Source of the DNA: Procambarus clarkii
Taxonomy: Eukaryota > Arthropoda > Malacostraca > Decapoda > Cambaridae
Direction of reading: 5' to 3'
NCBI RefSeq assembly: GCF_040958095.1
Contig: NC_091160.1
Span: 36,443,736 to 36,507,735 of the forward strand
Length of the DNA stretch: 64,000 nt
A model generated the notes under the pieces. It saw nothing but the letters and a program-made list of their open reading frames with translations. It did no database searches and was not told the origin of the DNA. Below are positions 1 to 14,600 of this stretch, piece after piece (the stretch's first letter is position 1; every line of letters starts with the position of its first letter). Both the position numbers and the translations under genes were made by a program.

Positions 1-191
1 TACTTCAATTCCTGGTAATTTATTATAGTACAGTACAGTATTAACAAATCATATGAATGTCTCCAATATCTTGAGAAACATTATGGACCTATTGGTACAA
101 AAGAAATGTGTCATTGAAGACACTATTTAACCACAACCCTTAAGTATTGCAGCCCTACTTACCAAATAAATTGTGACATACAGTACTTAAT

Positions 192-374
192 GTTAATCAA
201 ACCACACGCTAGGAACTAAAGAGACGACAACGTTTCGACGACGAGACAATGACGTTTCAACGACGAAACGATGACGTTTCGACATTGTCTCTTAACAGTT
301 GACTTGATAATGGTCCAGGACGGACCGAAACGTCGTCGTCTCTTCGGTTTCTAGTGTGTGGTTTGGTCAACATT
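192..374. repeat. Inverted-repeat element (GACGACGTTTCG family), copy 1
   Basis: Ends read TCAAACCACAC and GTGTGGTTTGGTCAACAT and are reverse complements. The core contains AACGTTTCG and CGAAACGT blocks and TGGTCCAGGACGGACCG. There is no coding capacity; this is a short palindromic, MITE-like element. The copy carries an extra duplicated core. Confidence 0.7.
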
Positions 375-2375
375 TTTTCAGCCATGTTATGGTGACTCAT
401 CATCTGCATACAGTACTTAGTGCCACAAAACTCTGGCTCGCCTCACCATCTTTTCCATTTCTTCTCTCGACTTTTTTGTTCCTGTACATGGTTGTCAGCA
501 ATCTGCAGTCATTGATTGCCACCAAATTTATGACAATTTCTTTAGAGCTTCTGTCTCAGACGGGGGATTGAGTCAATGTCTGAATGGAAACAGACTGGAT
601 GAAATTAGTAGTTGGTTAAATATAGGGTTTCATTATATTTTAGATGCTGATGATTAATGGTTGGCAGTGGTTCTGTGTGCAATCCATCCTCAAAATAATG
701 GGCCCAAATCAATTTTATGCAGCAGAGTTTCCCATATTAGTGAAGGAAATGAACTTGACATGACTCCCAAATGATGTCATTCCTGTTTCTTGAAAACAGC
801 TTTTTCCACTTAAAAAGTTTAAAAAGCACTTCTCAAAATGATTGACACTAGAAATCAAACTATGTAGCTAAAGGGTTAACTAAAATGGAACTTACTAGCT
901 GACTAGAAATCTAACATAAAAATAAATTCAAATATAAATTTTATAAAAAAAAAAATGAAGAAAGAATTGTATATATATAAGAAAAAAGAAAAAGAGCTTG
1001 ATCTTCAGTTCTTTTTAATTTTACACTTTCTGACTATGTGTACTTTCAATATCCGAGTACAATTTGCCAGTTCTAATATTCAGAAATGGATAATACGCAT
1101 TAACAAATATTCTGAATTACATCCACATTTTCATGTGTAAGCTATTTTAATAAACAACTAAGATAAAATTCCTGGCAATGAGTAAAAATATTACAATCAA
1201 AGAGTTTTTCCAGTTTGGCTACTGACAGCCCTGTTGTACGACAAGCTTCAAAATATTTTATTATACTATAGTAAAATTGCACTAAGAATGCCAATTGTTG
1301 AACATCGTAAATATATAATTTACTGATTCTGATGATGCTTCTATCGGCAGATGTTGCTGTTTAGTTAAAATCTAAATAGGAAACATTAAAATATTTGTTA
1401 AATTGTTTATATTGATACATGAGAAAATTTTAAATGTTTAAGCCTGCAATGCAGCTTTTTCAATAGTGAAAAATCATTAGCAAATTAAGTACAGTACTGT
1501 ACAGATAAAACAAAATGATTCAAAAATTGATAAAAAAAAAGTACAAAACTTGTCATTTGCATATATAGTATACAGTGTACATGTACAGTACAGTACTGCA
1601 TTAAAAAAAAAAAAATAAACAAATGTATATTTACCTAATACAAAAGGTAATTTTCTTTTTTTGTGAAAAAAACTGTGTACAGTTACAGTACTATGTGGCC
1701 AAGTTAAAGCCACATGGTACAGTATTAGGAGAGATAAGCTTGTTAAGGCCAAACAAAAAGCTAAATTCCCTTAGTCCATTTATCACAATACTGTACTTTA
1801 CAAATATGATGATAGTGTTGGTCATGCAGTGGCATTAATCTATCAGTTTTATCATCATATTTTAACATTGCTGTATCTTGCTTACACATGAGTGTTGTTT
1901 TGAAGTTTGTACATCTTACTGTGTGGACGTCATGAAGGGCAACTGAGAGTACAGCAGACCTTAAAATTAACTCTTGCTCTATGCAGTACTTATCTGTTCT
2001 CGCATCTCATGACTCTCATTCCAGTTTCTGAATTTCCTGACCAGATCTACTGCTATACAAAATTTAATGTATAGCAAGAAAAGCTTGAAAACTGATCGTC
2101 CTGTGTGCTGGGATAATAAAAACAAGTGCAAGAAAAACAGTTTGATTATAACCCCATTTACTAACAGAATTAACAAGGTTTGTCTTAATTGGCCAAATAT
2201 ACTGGTATATGATAAATTGTTAGTACATTTGTTTATGCTATGGGCTGCATGATACAAAGAATATCAGTCTACAGTACAATACAGCATACTGTATTTTTTA
2301 TATGGCAAATTGGCATTGCTTGATTATGTATTGGAGTTTACGTAGCTTCGTAAAACTAAAGTTTATGTAGTTTTG
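375..2375. other. 3' flank of the large minus-strand gene
   Basis: AT-rich DNA with many TACAGTA motifs (ACAGTACAGTACTG at about 1580) and no coding frame I trust. It should contain the 3' UTR of the minus-strand gene; I could not fix a polyadenylation site. Confidence 0.4.
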
Positions 2376-2439
2376 TCAAATCCTAGGCCACGCAAGTAGG
2401 ACCTTCTCCAGAGGAACAGTCACCACACTTCCCTGCAGC
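2376..2439 (-). CDS. Unrecognised gene, probable last exon 8
   Basis: After the acceptor ATGTTTCAG the exon adds one base to complete Arg, then reads LQGSVVTVPLEKVLLAWPRI and TGA. The hydrophobic beta-strand pattern fits as the end of the domain begun in exon 7. It could instead be an unrelated short exon; another frame is also open for 18 codons. Confidence 0.45.
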
Positions 2440-5400
2440 CTGAAACATAATAGTGCAAGGTTTATCCAATAATGGAACTCATAAATGTATGATTTATATT
2501 TTCAAAAGAGTACAGTATAGTAAAACCCTTAAATTGTAAATAATTCATGGATGGTCAGTTGGCCATGAAAAATTAATGAGATGGAAAAAGGGGAAGAATG
2601 CTACTATGATGTGACTTCAGTGTCTAACATGACTGAGATCCTGGATTTCATGTACAGTATTACAAAAGTGTCAGTTGTATTAATCATATGGTACTTATTC
2701 TAATTATATGAGTAGTGATATTCTTTCAATGCCATTGGTCTTTTCCTATCTTGTTATACTTTTTTTATTTTATTTATGGTTCTACTGAATTCCACCATTA
2801 TGGCAGCGCCTCTCTCTCTTACTCCCTCTGTTCCACTCAACCAGGTACACTTGATATGAACAATGTTGACCAAACCACACACTAGAAAGTGAAGGGACGA
2901 CGACGTTTCGATCCGTCCTGGACCATTCACAATTGACTTGAGAATGGTCCAGGACAGACCGAAACGTCGTCGTCCTTCACTTTCTAGTGTGTGGTTTGGT
3001 CAACATATTTCAGCCACGTTATCGTGACTCCTCGTCTGCATAAGAACAATGTTGGCCCAACAGTGTGCCTAATGAGATTTCGGCCCAATTTGCCTATATC
3101 TCAATTGTATGGTGACTATATTTCAAGAAGCACATCAACAAACTGGAAAAGGTGTACAGACATGCAACAAAATGACTGTTGAAACTGAAAGACATGAGCT
3201 ACAAGGAGAGGCTAGAGGTGTTAAATATCTCAAAGCAAGAAGATAGAAGAAAAGAGGAGATATGTCCACTAAATACAAAATAGTAATGGGAATTGACAAA
3301 ATTGATAAAGAATTCTTTATATAAAGAATTCTGGTAGATAGTTGGAACAAGTGAAGTGAGGTGTTGGAGGAGACCAAAACCGTCAGTAATGTAGTTTCAA
3401 AGCATCATATGACAAAGAGTACCAAGAAGATTGGACACCTCAAACATAGCTCTCATCCTGTAATTAGACTTACGTAATTACTTGACTCCATGAAAATCAC
3501 ATAAGGGGAGTCTCTATAAATGCAAATATTTCTTAACTTAGACCTATCCATGTACCCGAGGCCTACCTCGGAGGCCTGGTCGAGGACCGGGCCGCGGGGA
3601 CGTTGAGCCCCAAAATCATTGTTAGGTAACCGGACCATCCTACGTTTGTCCTGTACTCCAAACTATTTCTCCTGAAAAGCTCCAAGCATCTGACTTCCTA
3701 CTTTGGAGAGACAGACAAAGCCATTCTCTTTAATAGATGAGGTAGGAAATGTTCAACGTGGAATGAAAGTTTTTGCCAAAAATTTTAGTCATCACTTTTT
3801 TAATGTGAACAACTTAAAAGCTGTACATTTAAAGGGTGACTTTAAAAATGGTAACAAATTTTTGGGAGTGTAGGTAATATATAAGTAAGAGAGTTATTAG
3901 CATTTTCCATGGTAAACTTTTATAATATGACAAATTTCTAAGGGTACATATGAAAGTTAATGATTTAATAATGTGACATTTATAAAGGACACAATTACAA
4001 GTTAACAGTATTGACTCAGTAAGTGTAATTTAGAAAATAACAAATTATGTAAATAATATAAAAAGTGAACAGGGGTAAGTCCTAGGTAGATAACATGTGG
4101 GGAAATTGGAAGTGTGCAAATGAATGGGGTAACAGAAACACAGTTGACAAAGAAAGTAAGATTAAAGGGCACCCATACAGTCTCTGAACCTAATTAACAT
4201 CTTTGCAAGAGGGTGTGCAATGGGGGTTCTGAGGGAGCTTCCCCTTCATGCAGGAGAGCCTAACAAGGGTGGCAAGGAAATGCAACAGGGAAAGAGGAGG
4301 GAGACAATCACGGAAGACCTGCAGAAGTCCACGTTCAAAAGAGTGACCCGGCTGGTTGCTAAAGCTTACTAGCTGAGCGTGAACTAGGTGAGCTGACTAG
4401 GCTCCATCCCTTTACCCATGCAAATCAGAAAGTGTTGCAATTTCATCACACTGTATATATAGAGGACCTTAGCTGTAACACAGAATTTTGTTTAATACAG
4501 TATTTGAAGGCAATGAAAATGTATGTGCTAAACCTATAGTACATATGTCCAGTGTCATAACCCAGTAAGAGCCAGAGCGGCCAGGGAGCCGGTCGGCCGA
4601 GCGGACAGCACGCTGGACTTGTGATCCTGTGGTCCCGGGTTCGATCCCGGGCGCCGGCGAGAAACAATGGGCAGACTTTCTTTCACCCTATGCCCCTGTT
4701 ACCTAGCAGTAAAATAGGTACCTGTGTGTTAGTCAGCTGTCACAGGCTGCTTCCTGGGGGTTTGAGGCCTGGTCGAGGACCGGGCCGCGGGGACACTAAA
4801 GCCCCGAAATCATCTCAAGATAACCTCAAGAATCTCAAGAAGTAAAATCTCTACTTGTTCCCACCTGTTAGGCTCACTCAATAGGATAACTGTCACTGAA
4901 GCAGATGAAACAGGAGCAGAAGTGTGATGAATTTTGTCATTTATCTGCCATGAAGACTTCTGATTTGTCAGGACTCTAGCTACAGCCACGCCTCCTCCTG
5001 GAGCTAGCACCTTCACCTGCTGGCCAGGGGAGAGCTGGTCCCCACGGTATGGCAGGTATGGACGTCCACTGCTAGTTCCTGTGGCACATAATTACTGTTA
5101 GCAGAGTGAGTATCCTCTCGTCACTAGGATACAGAGAAGAAGGGGAAGTGAAGGGAGGGGGTTAGAGAGAGGAGGGAAGGATGAGAGAAAGGGGAATAAG
5201 GGAGATGGAATGAAAGAGGGGGGTGGGGGGGGAGAGCAAGGCGGTGAGGGCATTAGGAGATGGGGAAAGAGGGGATATGTTTAGAAAGAGAGGTAGAATG
5301 GCGATGGGGTAAAGATAGACTATTCCTAGGCACTACTTGGTATGCTTTTTAGTATGAAATGTAGCAAAACATTTCTTTCTTACTGTCATAAAAAGTAAAC

Positions 5401-8400
5401 CCTCCTAAATACACATTAAAAGTGTAACCTTGATTTTGGTACTGTAACCATCTCGGCTAAAGTAATTGATCTTATTTGGGTTCAAAGTCTTTCACTGGGT
5501 CAATTCTGATAATGACCAAATAAAGCATTCCCTAGTCATCGTGGATGAAATAGAAAGATAAACTAACTAAAAAAGCTGTAGACCCTGAGCAAATATTTGT
5601 AAAACATATCTTGGCAGAAAATAAAATCTATTATATACTAGTGAAAATAAACATTACATAACACATGGTCAGTCACAACATGCATAATAAAATAAAGCAA
5701 TTCATATTATTCCTGTAAACTTAATGTAACTAACCTACACTAGCAGAATCAGCTTCACTTCTCCAAGCACTGAACCCTCCCTGGTGTGAACGTGTCCTTC
5801 GTCTTCGCTGTTTGTGGTGCTTTCTATTTGGCATATCCCAATCTGTAGACACACCGATTTTTGTTGACTGGGGGGTTAATGGGGTTAACCTGATTACCTG
5901 TGAAGTCTTGAGACAAAATTCAGTAATGGATGGCACTTATTTACACCATTTATCAACTCCATCAGTTTATTTACACCATTCTCTGGTTGCTGGCTTAACG
6001 TGCACACGATGGTGTTGTGCCTGTTCCCCTGACACATCTGCTCTATGCAACACTTTTAACATGCTCTCTTCTTACCACTCTGTCAGCTTACTTTCCCCCA
6101 TTATTAGATTTTTCCAGTAGCGTATTGTATTGTCAGATTTCCATCAGCTCGTGCTAAGTTTTAATACGTATCAATTATTAGCCTGTTCCTTGTCATTCAT
6201 TACAATATATTCATTCTTACAGGACCTCTAAATCTTCCGCCGCCAAGCTAATCAAGTATCAAGGATGACCCCAGCCTTTGGTTCGGCCAAAACAAACCTA
6301 ACAATAACATCCTGCATGCTTCTGTTCTCAGACTATTAATTTCAGGGTCTGTTATCTTTCTCAGTGATATCACTACACATCTTTCCTTAAAATCTAATTT
6401 GTCCCCTTTTACTCCATTAATGTGGATGTTGTAGAAATCCTTAGCACAGTGTCCTCCAAATGCTGTAAAATAAGATTACAGTCCGGCCCTGGATGCTAAA
6501 CCTCCCATATAAAGCCAGCCCCTCTTTGCCAAACACATTCACAGTTCTCTTAATTTTCTGTGATGTCCTTTCGTACTAGAAAATGACTCCTGGTGTTTTA
6601 TTTGATTTTATTATTTATTTATTTTATTTCATCAGAAAGTTAAGAAACGACAACATTTTAGTCCGTTCACAACTTGATAATGGTCAAGGACGGACCAAAC
6701 GTCGTCGTTTTTTCACTTTTTGATGTGTGGTTTGGTCATCACTTGCATACAATTCTCAGTACCCCTCCTTCAAAGATCTCATGTTACTTCTTCAGAATAA
6801 TTATTATGCCAGGTCTTTTCTATTACTCCGCAATGATCCCATATGCAGTACACCACACATTATAATTTGCAGCACTTTACAGTACCTTTATTTACTTAGC
6901 CCATTTTACCATTCATCATTATTTCACTTATGGCAACTGATTTATATAACTGAGGTCAAACTGAACTGGCACTTGCTTGATATGACCAAGCAGCTACCAT
7001 TGCTAGAGATGCCATTCATATTTACCCTTCCTCCCAAAAGATAATTCCTTTCTCAGATTTCTACTGATATTCATAGTGCAAACTGCAACCACTGCAATGA
7101 TAGATGTTGGCTACTACACACAACAAATTGTGCCATTAAGCATAACATATCCCTGTGGTATTCCTGCTATAATGAAATAAGGAGTGGGAATTGACTCCGG
7201 CTAGGTTAAATATCAGAAACACAATTTACTCGTGGAAACTTAATGGAACACCGACCTGCACCTTACTGTCACACTTGCATTGTTCCACTTAGTCACTTAC
7301 CTGCTACAGTTATCTTGAGGTTATCTTTAGATGATTTCAGGGCTTAGCGTCCCCGCGGCCCGATTCTCGACTAGGCCTCCTTTTTGTTACACCCCCCCAG
7401 GAAGCAGCCCGTAGCAGCTGTCTAACTCCCAGGTACATATTTACTGCTAGGTAACAGGGGCATTAGGGTGAAAGAAACATTTTGCCCATTTGTCTCCGCC
7501 TCCACCGGGAATCGAACCCGGAACCTCAGGACTACAAATCCGAAGCGCTGTCCTCTCAGCTGTCATGTGCTAATTTTCAACATAATAAATTTTGTTTTCT
7601 CATTATTCCTTTGAGTCATTGGTCCATCTATAAAATACTTGGTGAATCTGCCTCCTTTGACATTGAGGATCTTATGTCTTTCAGGATACCAGTAAGTGAG
7701 GTGGACACATTTCTTACTGGCATCCTGAATGATGTCCAGAAACTCATACAGTATATATTCTGTAACACAGACAGTGTTATATTGCCATCCTATACACATG
7801 TTCCTTGATAAAATCCTTAGTGAATCTGACTACTTTGACATCGAACATCTTATGTCTCTCTATTCATATTGGCATTCTGTATGATATATAGGAACTCCTG
7901 AATATTCTCCAGAAATAGCCAGTGCAATGTAACTATTGTATACAATACTGTACTGGTTTTGCATTTTATTTGGATAATTACTTATTTACTTAAACTGTAC
8001 CATGTATATCTCATAATACAAGTACCATACTATTATGAATACAGTACAATACCTTAAATTATTTACATGTCTCTGTTCTGTTGACCATAACCTGGAAAAT
8101 ACTGCCTCTATCCCATTTGTTTACAGTATTTCCGTCGGTATTCTCATATATGTTATGATCATATCTCTTCTGGTCCTTTCTCCTTCTAATTTTGTTATAT
8201 TAAGTTCATTTAGTATGTGCTCTAGCTATCTATCCTTAGCAGTCTCATTTCATATCTTTGTACATTCTAAATTTTCTTCTTGTACTTTATCAGATGTGGA
8301 TTTCATTGTTGATGCATAATATTCTAGGACGGATCTCAGATATGATTTGCATACAATCATAAAACATTTCTTATATAAGTTCCTAAATGCCATCCTGATG

Positions 8401-11400
8401 TTTACCAACTTTTCATGTGCTACTAATCTAATGTTGTTTACATGTGCCACTGATGTAAAGGCTGTTGTTATATGTACTGGTACCTATCCAGGTCCTTTTA
8501 ACTTTTTTACTCTTTTCAACTTCTTTGTGTTTGCTACTGCTCTTTAGGTATAGATGGAATGGTTTGAATGTTGTGCATGCCCGTGTTTATATGAAGAACT
8601 CGTCAGTGAGAGGTTGAGAGGAGCAAGACATTAGAGGAGCTCTCGGTTGCCTCTGCCAAATTGTAGTGATAGCTAGGTCGTTGCAAGTTCTTTAAATCGC
8701 TTCTAGCAAATATATCACATTATTATTATTTATTACAATAAACAATTATAAGCGAGCATTATATTTATTATTATTATTATATACTGTATCAGGTTAGGAA
8801 AGCCTGATATATTTGCCAGAATATATCAGGCCAGTTATATTTCTCAAGTTGTGGGTCAAAATAAACAATGATCCCTCAGATTGAGGGGACCAAATAAATC
8901 AAGATCTCAAAGAAAGAGTGAACAAAATAGAAGACAACCTCATAAATGAGGGTAAAAGCAAGATCTCATAAGTGGAGAAGTGCATGATCTACTTCAAAGT
9001 TTAAGAAATTATTTTCTTGACTTGTGCCACACAAGCCACATGAAAAGAAGTGTTTCTGTCTTTTATATCATTACAGTATTGTCTATTTATATTTCGAGCC
9101 ATGGCTATATATATATACTTTCATGATATAGCATGATCTATGCATTTACTAGAGGTGGAGACATACCATGGATACGAGGGTAAATATTGTAAATGTTGGG
9201 GTCGAGTGGGGTGGTGGTGATGTGTTCAGCTTCATCAATGAGGGAGTCCGTAGATCCACCACTATCACTCTCATCCCAGTACAGCCCCTTCAGCCCAACA
9301 CTGCTGCCACTGAAGCAACAATGACACAATATTAGTATGCACTTGCAAACACAGCAATATGATAGAATGGCAAAGCTGGAATGTTAACTTGTTAGATAAG
9401 ATCATTATCAGAAGAAAGTGCTAAGCCAAAATTTCTGTACTGTACTCACCTAGTTGTGCTTGCAGGGGTTGAGCTTTGTCTCTTTGGTCCCGTCTCTCAA
9501 CCGTCAATCAACTGTTGTACGGATAGAGCCCTTGTGGGCTCTATCATATCTACATTTGAAACTGTGTATGGAGTTTGCCCCCACCACATCACTTCTTAGT
9601 GCATTCCATTTGTTAACTACTGACTGAAAAAATTCTTTCTATTGGCTCTGTGGCTCATCTGGGTACTGTACAGTACTAAGTTTCCACCTGTGTCCCCTTG
9701 TTCGTGTTCCACCCATGCTAAAGGTTTGTCTTTGTCCACCCTGTCAATTCCCCTGAGAATTTTGTAGGTGGTTATCATGTCTTCCCTCACTCTACTGTTT
9801 TCCAGGGACATGAGGTTCAGCTCCTTTAGCCTTTCCTCGTAGCTCATACCTCGCAGTTCCAGGACGAGTCCAGTGGCATACCGCTGAATCTTCTCTAATT
9901 TTGTCTTGTACTCACCTATTTGTGCTTGCGGGAGTTGAGGTTTGGCTCTTTGGTCCCGCTTGTGTTGGTCCCATATCTTGTGTTTAACTAGGTATGGACT
10001 CCAAGCTGGAGCTGGATATTTCAGGATTGGTCTGACATGGTGGTATACAGGGTCCTGAACGATTCCTTACACAAGTTTCTAAAGGCAGTTCCTATGTTGG
10101 CCAGTCTAGCATATGCCGCTGATGATATTCTTTTGATGTGGGCCTCTGGGGACAGGTTCGGTGTGATATCAACCCCCCAGATTTCTCTCTCTATTTGACT
10201 CTTTCAGGATTTCATCTCCCAGATGGTACCTTGTGTTCAGCCTTCTGCTCCCTTTGCCTAATTTCATTACTTTACACTTTCCTGAGTTGAACTTTAGTAG
10301 CCATTTTCTAGTACATATGGAAGGGATATGAGGACAGGACAGGAGGAATCCATATGGAAAGGATATGAGGACAAGACAGGAGCTAAGATATGAGGATGGG
10401 ATGTGAGAACAGGGTATGTGGGAGGAAAATATAATTTGTTTTGTCAGACAGGCTGCCTGCGTGTGTATATACTGTATTTGTTAGGCATATATTGAGGCCC
10501 CTTCCCCCCAAAAACCGACCTTTCCCAGAATGTAATCCCACAACAGTTGACCAGCTCCTGGGTATCTTACCACTAGGTGAACAAAGGCATTATGTGAAAT
10601 GAAATGTGCCCAACCAATTGTCCCACCCGGGATTCAAGCCCTGGATCTACAATTGTGTCTAGAACGAACTCAACTATACTACCAAGGCCCTGTCACTGCC
10701 ACTGAACTGTCAGCATGTGAAAGTGATTCATAAGGACTGTCCGTATATGTAAACTTTATAATAACAATTAATTTTGTTCGGGGACAAGTAGCCAATGTAT
10801 ATAAACATGTTAGGCTTATATCCAGGTCCTCATCCCCCTCAAGATCGAACTACTGACCTTCTCCTGGATGCAACCCCACAAGCTAACTCTTGCATTGGAG
10901 TTGCTTAGGGGGGTAGAAATAGCCTAAGCTACTCTATCCCTTTGAGATGTAGTTCTTTCTTGTCTCAATAAACATACTTGAACTTGAACCTGCATTGGTA
11001 CCTACTTACTGCTAAGTGAATGGGGGCATTAGGGATAGGAAATGGGCCCAACCATTTTTATCCCGCCTGGGATTCCAACCCTGAATTCTCGATTGCGAGT
11101 TGAGAACGAAATCTGTACTGCTAAGATCTTTTTAGCACTCTGTACTCCTTTTGCGATACAGCTCAGGATGAGTATAGGGTGCACAACAAACTAGGTGCTG
11201 CACTAGCAGCAGCAGTCAAAACATACTCAATATGCGAGACGAGTGTGCTGTTTTCTCTGCATCCTAATTTTGTGATATATTTTGTCCATGTGTCTCACCG
11301 CTCTAATGGTAAACTCAACATTGTTTTACCAATATATACTAACATTCAAACTGTAAGCTACATGTTCAATTTATGCCAAATGTGTTTTATTTAAACTGCT

Positions 11401-11620
11401 ATTCACCATACTTGTTTAGTACAGCCATTATTGTAAAGTGATGCACAAGTTGTGGCGAGTGAAGTCTATATAATTCTAAGTCCATGCCCGAAACGCTATG
11501 CATCTTAGTGGCTTTAGGTATTGCATGTACTAGCTCTATGAATCCAACAATATGTTTGTAACTCTGCATCTATGTATGTACTTTTCCCAAATGAATTATT
11601 ATTATTATTATTATTATTAC

Positions 11621-11672
<52 letters not shown>

Positions 11673-14600
11673 TAAGTAAAGTTGACACACGAGTGAGTTG
11701 ACTGGAAAGTGTTTGTTTGGGTGTGTGTGTGTGTGTGTGGGGGGGGGGATACTCACCTACCAACCATCACGTCAAAGGCAGAGTGGGCGTGTGTTGGGCC
11801 TGGGTTAGTGTGAGAGAATGATGAGGATTGACTAGGCACTCTTAGGTGGCTAGAGGCTGGATGTTGCAGGTCTGGAAGGCTGGCGGCACTGCGGATACTT
11901 GACCCACCTGCACCTGCCGACCAAAACAAGTAATTACATACACTTTATTATTTTAGGATGCACAAGACAGTAGCAGTTACTCTGGAAATAAAGATGCATT
12001 TAAATATATTTAAATCAAATTAAATGTTATAACTGACAAATTATAATGTTCAGGAACATTTAAAAATGGATTTGGTAGTTCTGAAGTCACCTAACAATGA
12101 CTTTAGTTGAGGCTACTCCACGTCCCTCACCACCCAAGGATCACTGGGTGGTCCTGTGGTCCCGGGTTCGATCCCGGGCGCCGGTGAGAAACAATGGGCA
12201 GAGTTTCTTTCACCCTATGCTTTCACCCTTTCACCCTTTCACCCTATTCTTTCACCCTTTCTTTCACCCTGTTACCTAGCAGTAAAATAGGTACCTGGGT
12301 GTTAGTCAGCTGTCACGGGCTGCTTCCTGGGGGTGGAGGTCTGGTCGAGGACCGGGCCGCGGGGGACATTAAAGCCCCGAAATCATCTCAAGATAACTAT
12401 TGTACATAACCTCACAATAACCCACTACCCAACATGTATAGGCGTAGAACATTTAAAAAATTATGGACAAGCCAGAATTCTGAGGAAAGGCATAGGGTTT
12501 GTGGATAAGTTAACACTGGCTGAGGGTAGTTTTTGTTGGGCGTGATGGAGCTAACAAGAGAACTCAGGAACAAGGAGAGTTTTGTTTAGTGTGAAAACGC
12601 GGTCTGTATGCGTCCCCAGATCTAAGACATCTTAATAATACATTAAACGATAAAGAAATGAACATTATAGAAACATGGAAATGTATGGAGCTACATATAA
12701 CTATGGAAGACATACTTTAAGAATCACAATTATGAAGGCGACAATTACAAGTCGCAGATAATTACGAAACCTCAAGTTCATGTATGTTTATTGCGACAAG
12801 GAAAAAAGTACATCTCAAAGGGATAGAGTAGCTTAGGCTATTTCAACCCCCCCCCCCCCCAAAGAAGCCTCGAGTACTTTTTTTTTTTTTGAGATATATA
12901 CAAGAGTTGTTACATTCTACTTACATAGGTGACAGGTAATTATGAGAAGTTTAGTAATTATTAAGGGAGATAATTAAGATAAGTGATTATTAAGTGAGAT
13001 AAGAGAAGTTAAGCGATTTTTAAGTGAGATAAGAGAAGTAACAGGTCAGTGATAATAGATCATAACAGGTACGTATGGCATCAATATAGCATACATGTTA
13101 GTATAACAAGCACATATATGCCACTCATAACAACGACACAGGTACGCGTATATCAGCTATAAGTATAACTCGTGTTTAATAGTAAGTATAACTCTTGTGA
13201 GCATGACTCGCGTAAGTATACGTAAAGGTAACATTCCACATAACTATATAGTTGTGTCCACTAACAACACACGACAACAGTTGTGCTGACTCCATGATGC
13301 TGCTAAATAAACTATCCCTCTGAAGCAAAATTAAATTAAATTAGATGTAGTAGTAGTAGTGTCCACTCATGACACATGACAGTCTAGACAATCTTGAGCA
13401 AATATGCCTTTAACCTGGGCAAAATAACTTCCAAAGGTTTGTAAATGATTTCCAGCTCAGGGACCATTGCCATATTACATATCCGAAATCCGACAAAATC
13501 GCATTCGGACAACCCCAAAATTGATTTAAAAATGTATCCGACTGGAAGGTGAAACTGGACAGCGGACAGGCGAGGGTAAACATTTCACACAAAGAAGCAG
13601 ACGGTATAAATGAATCCAGTCGCAGTTGTCTGAGCGATGTTGATGCAGCAGCTGGAAAAGGTTTCAAAAGCATCGCCAGAAAAGGTTTACGGACAACTAG
13701 ACCATTGGAATAAAGAAACGACAGAATGCAGCCGATGCAATGCCAAGGTATAAAGTGCTCGTTTAAATGAAGAATCTGTCGGGGAATCCATCACCAAGTT
13801 ACATCACTGCAGAAAGTACTCTGGATTACATTAACAAATCTTAATTGGCTATTATCAAGAGCATTTGGGGGAGAGGATCCTTTCATAAAAATAGGTGCAA
13901 TTTGGCAGAGCGTTATGCAAGGTATTTGCCCAAGAGGATTACTATGTCCATTACAGATAGAGTTGTCTATTTAGCTACACCACAACTTTAGATCAAGAAA
14001 CCTCACTGACGTTCTCCGCCATCTTGGTTTACTGTTCGTCGTTTGCAGAGGTAACACGCTTCGAAATAAACATGGCGCTAGCAAATGGCTTTGCTTCTTT
14101 GACTGTTGATAAAAACACTGCAGTACTTCTAACAGCAGATAACATGGATCATGAAGTCTTCACTTTGGATGGTAAGAATATATTTAACGGAATGAGTAAA
14201 ATTGCGGCAGTGACCCCCGAAGATCAAGATCCAGTTTTCTATTCGTAGGCGTAATGTTAGTGGCAGCGAAATTAAGAAGGCTGCAACAAGAGAATATAGA
14301 AACGCACAAGGCATGTCAAGGGGCATCTTATTTTGCGAACTTCCAGTACCCATAATCACCATAAATAAACTTAGTCTTCTCTGATAGATCTTTTCACCAG
14401 AAGAATCAGGTCCAAATTGGTCAGGGACAATGCAAGCAATTCACTGTAGATCAAGTATCTCTGTTCAGTTACAAATACATCATGTTCTGATTGTTACCAA
14501 CACTCGGTTATTGAAGCCGCTGGAAGAGCGGCAATAATGCTGTTGTCTGACTGCCAAACTGGAATCTGTTAACGCATTACGTCATCGAATGTTCATTGAA

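Noticed and set aside
4585-4660. A tRNA gene (Thr-like anticodon loop)
   Set aside because: The cloverleaf has a mismatch in the acceptor stem and a weak anticodon stem, and the sequence continues into a repeated SINE body found many times in the window.
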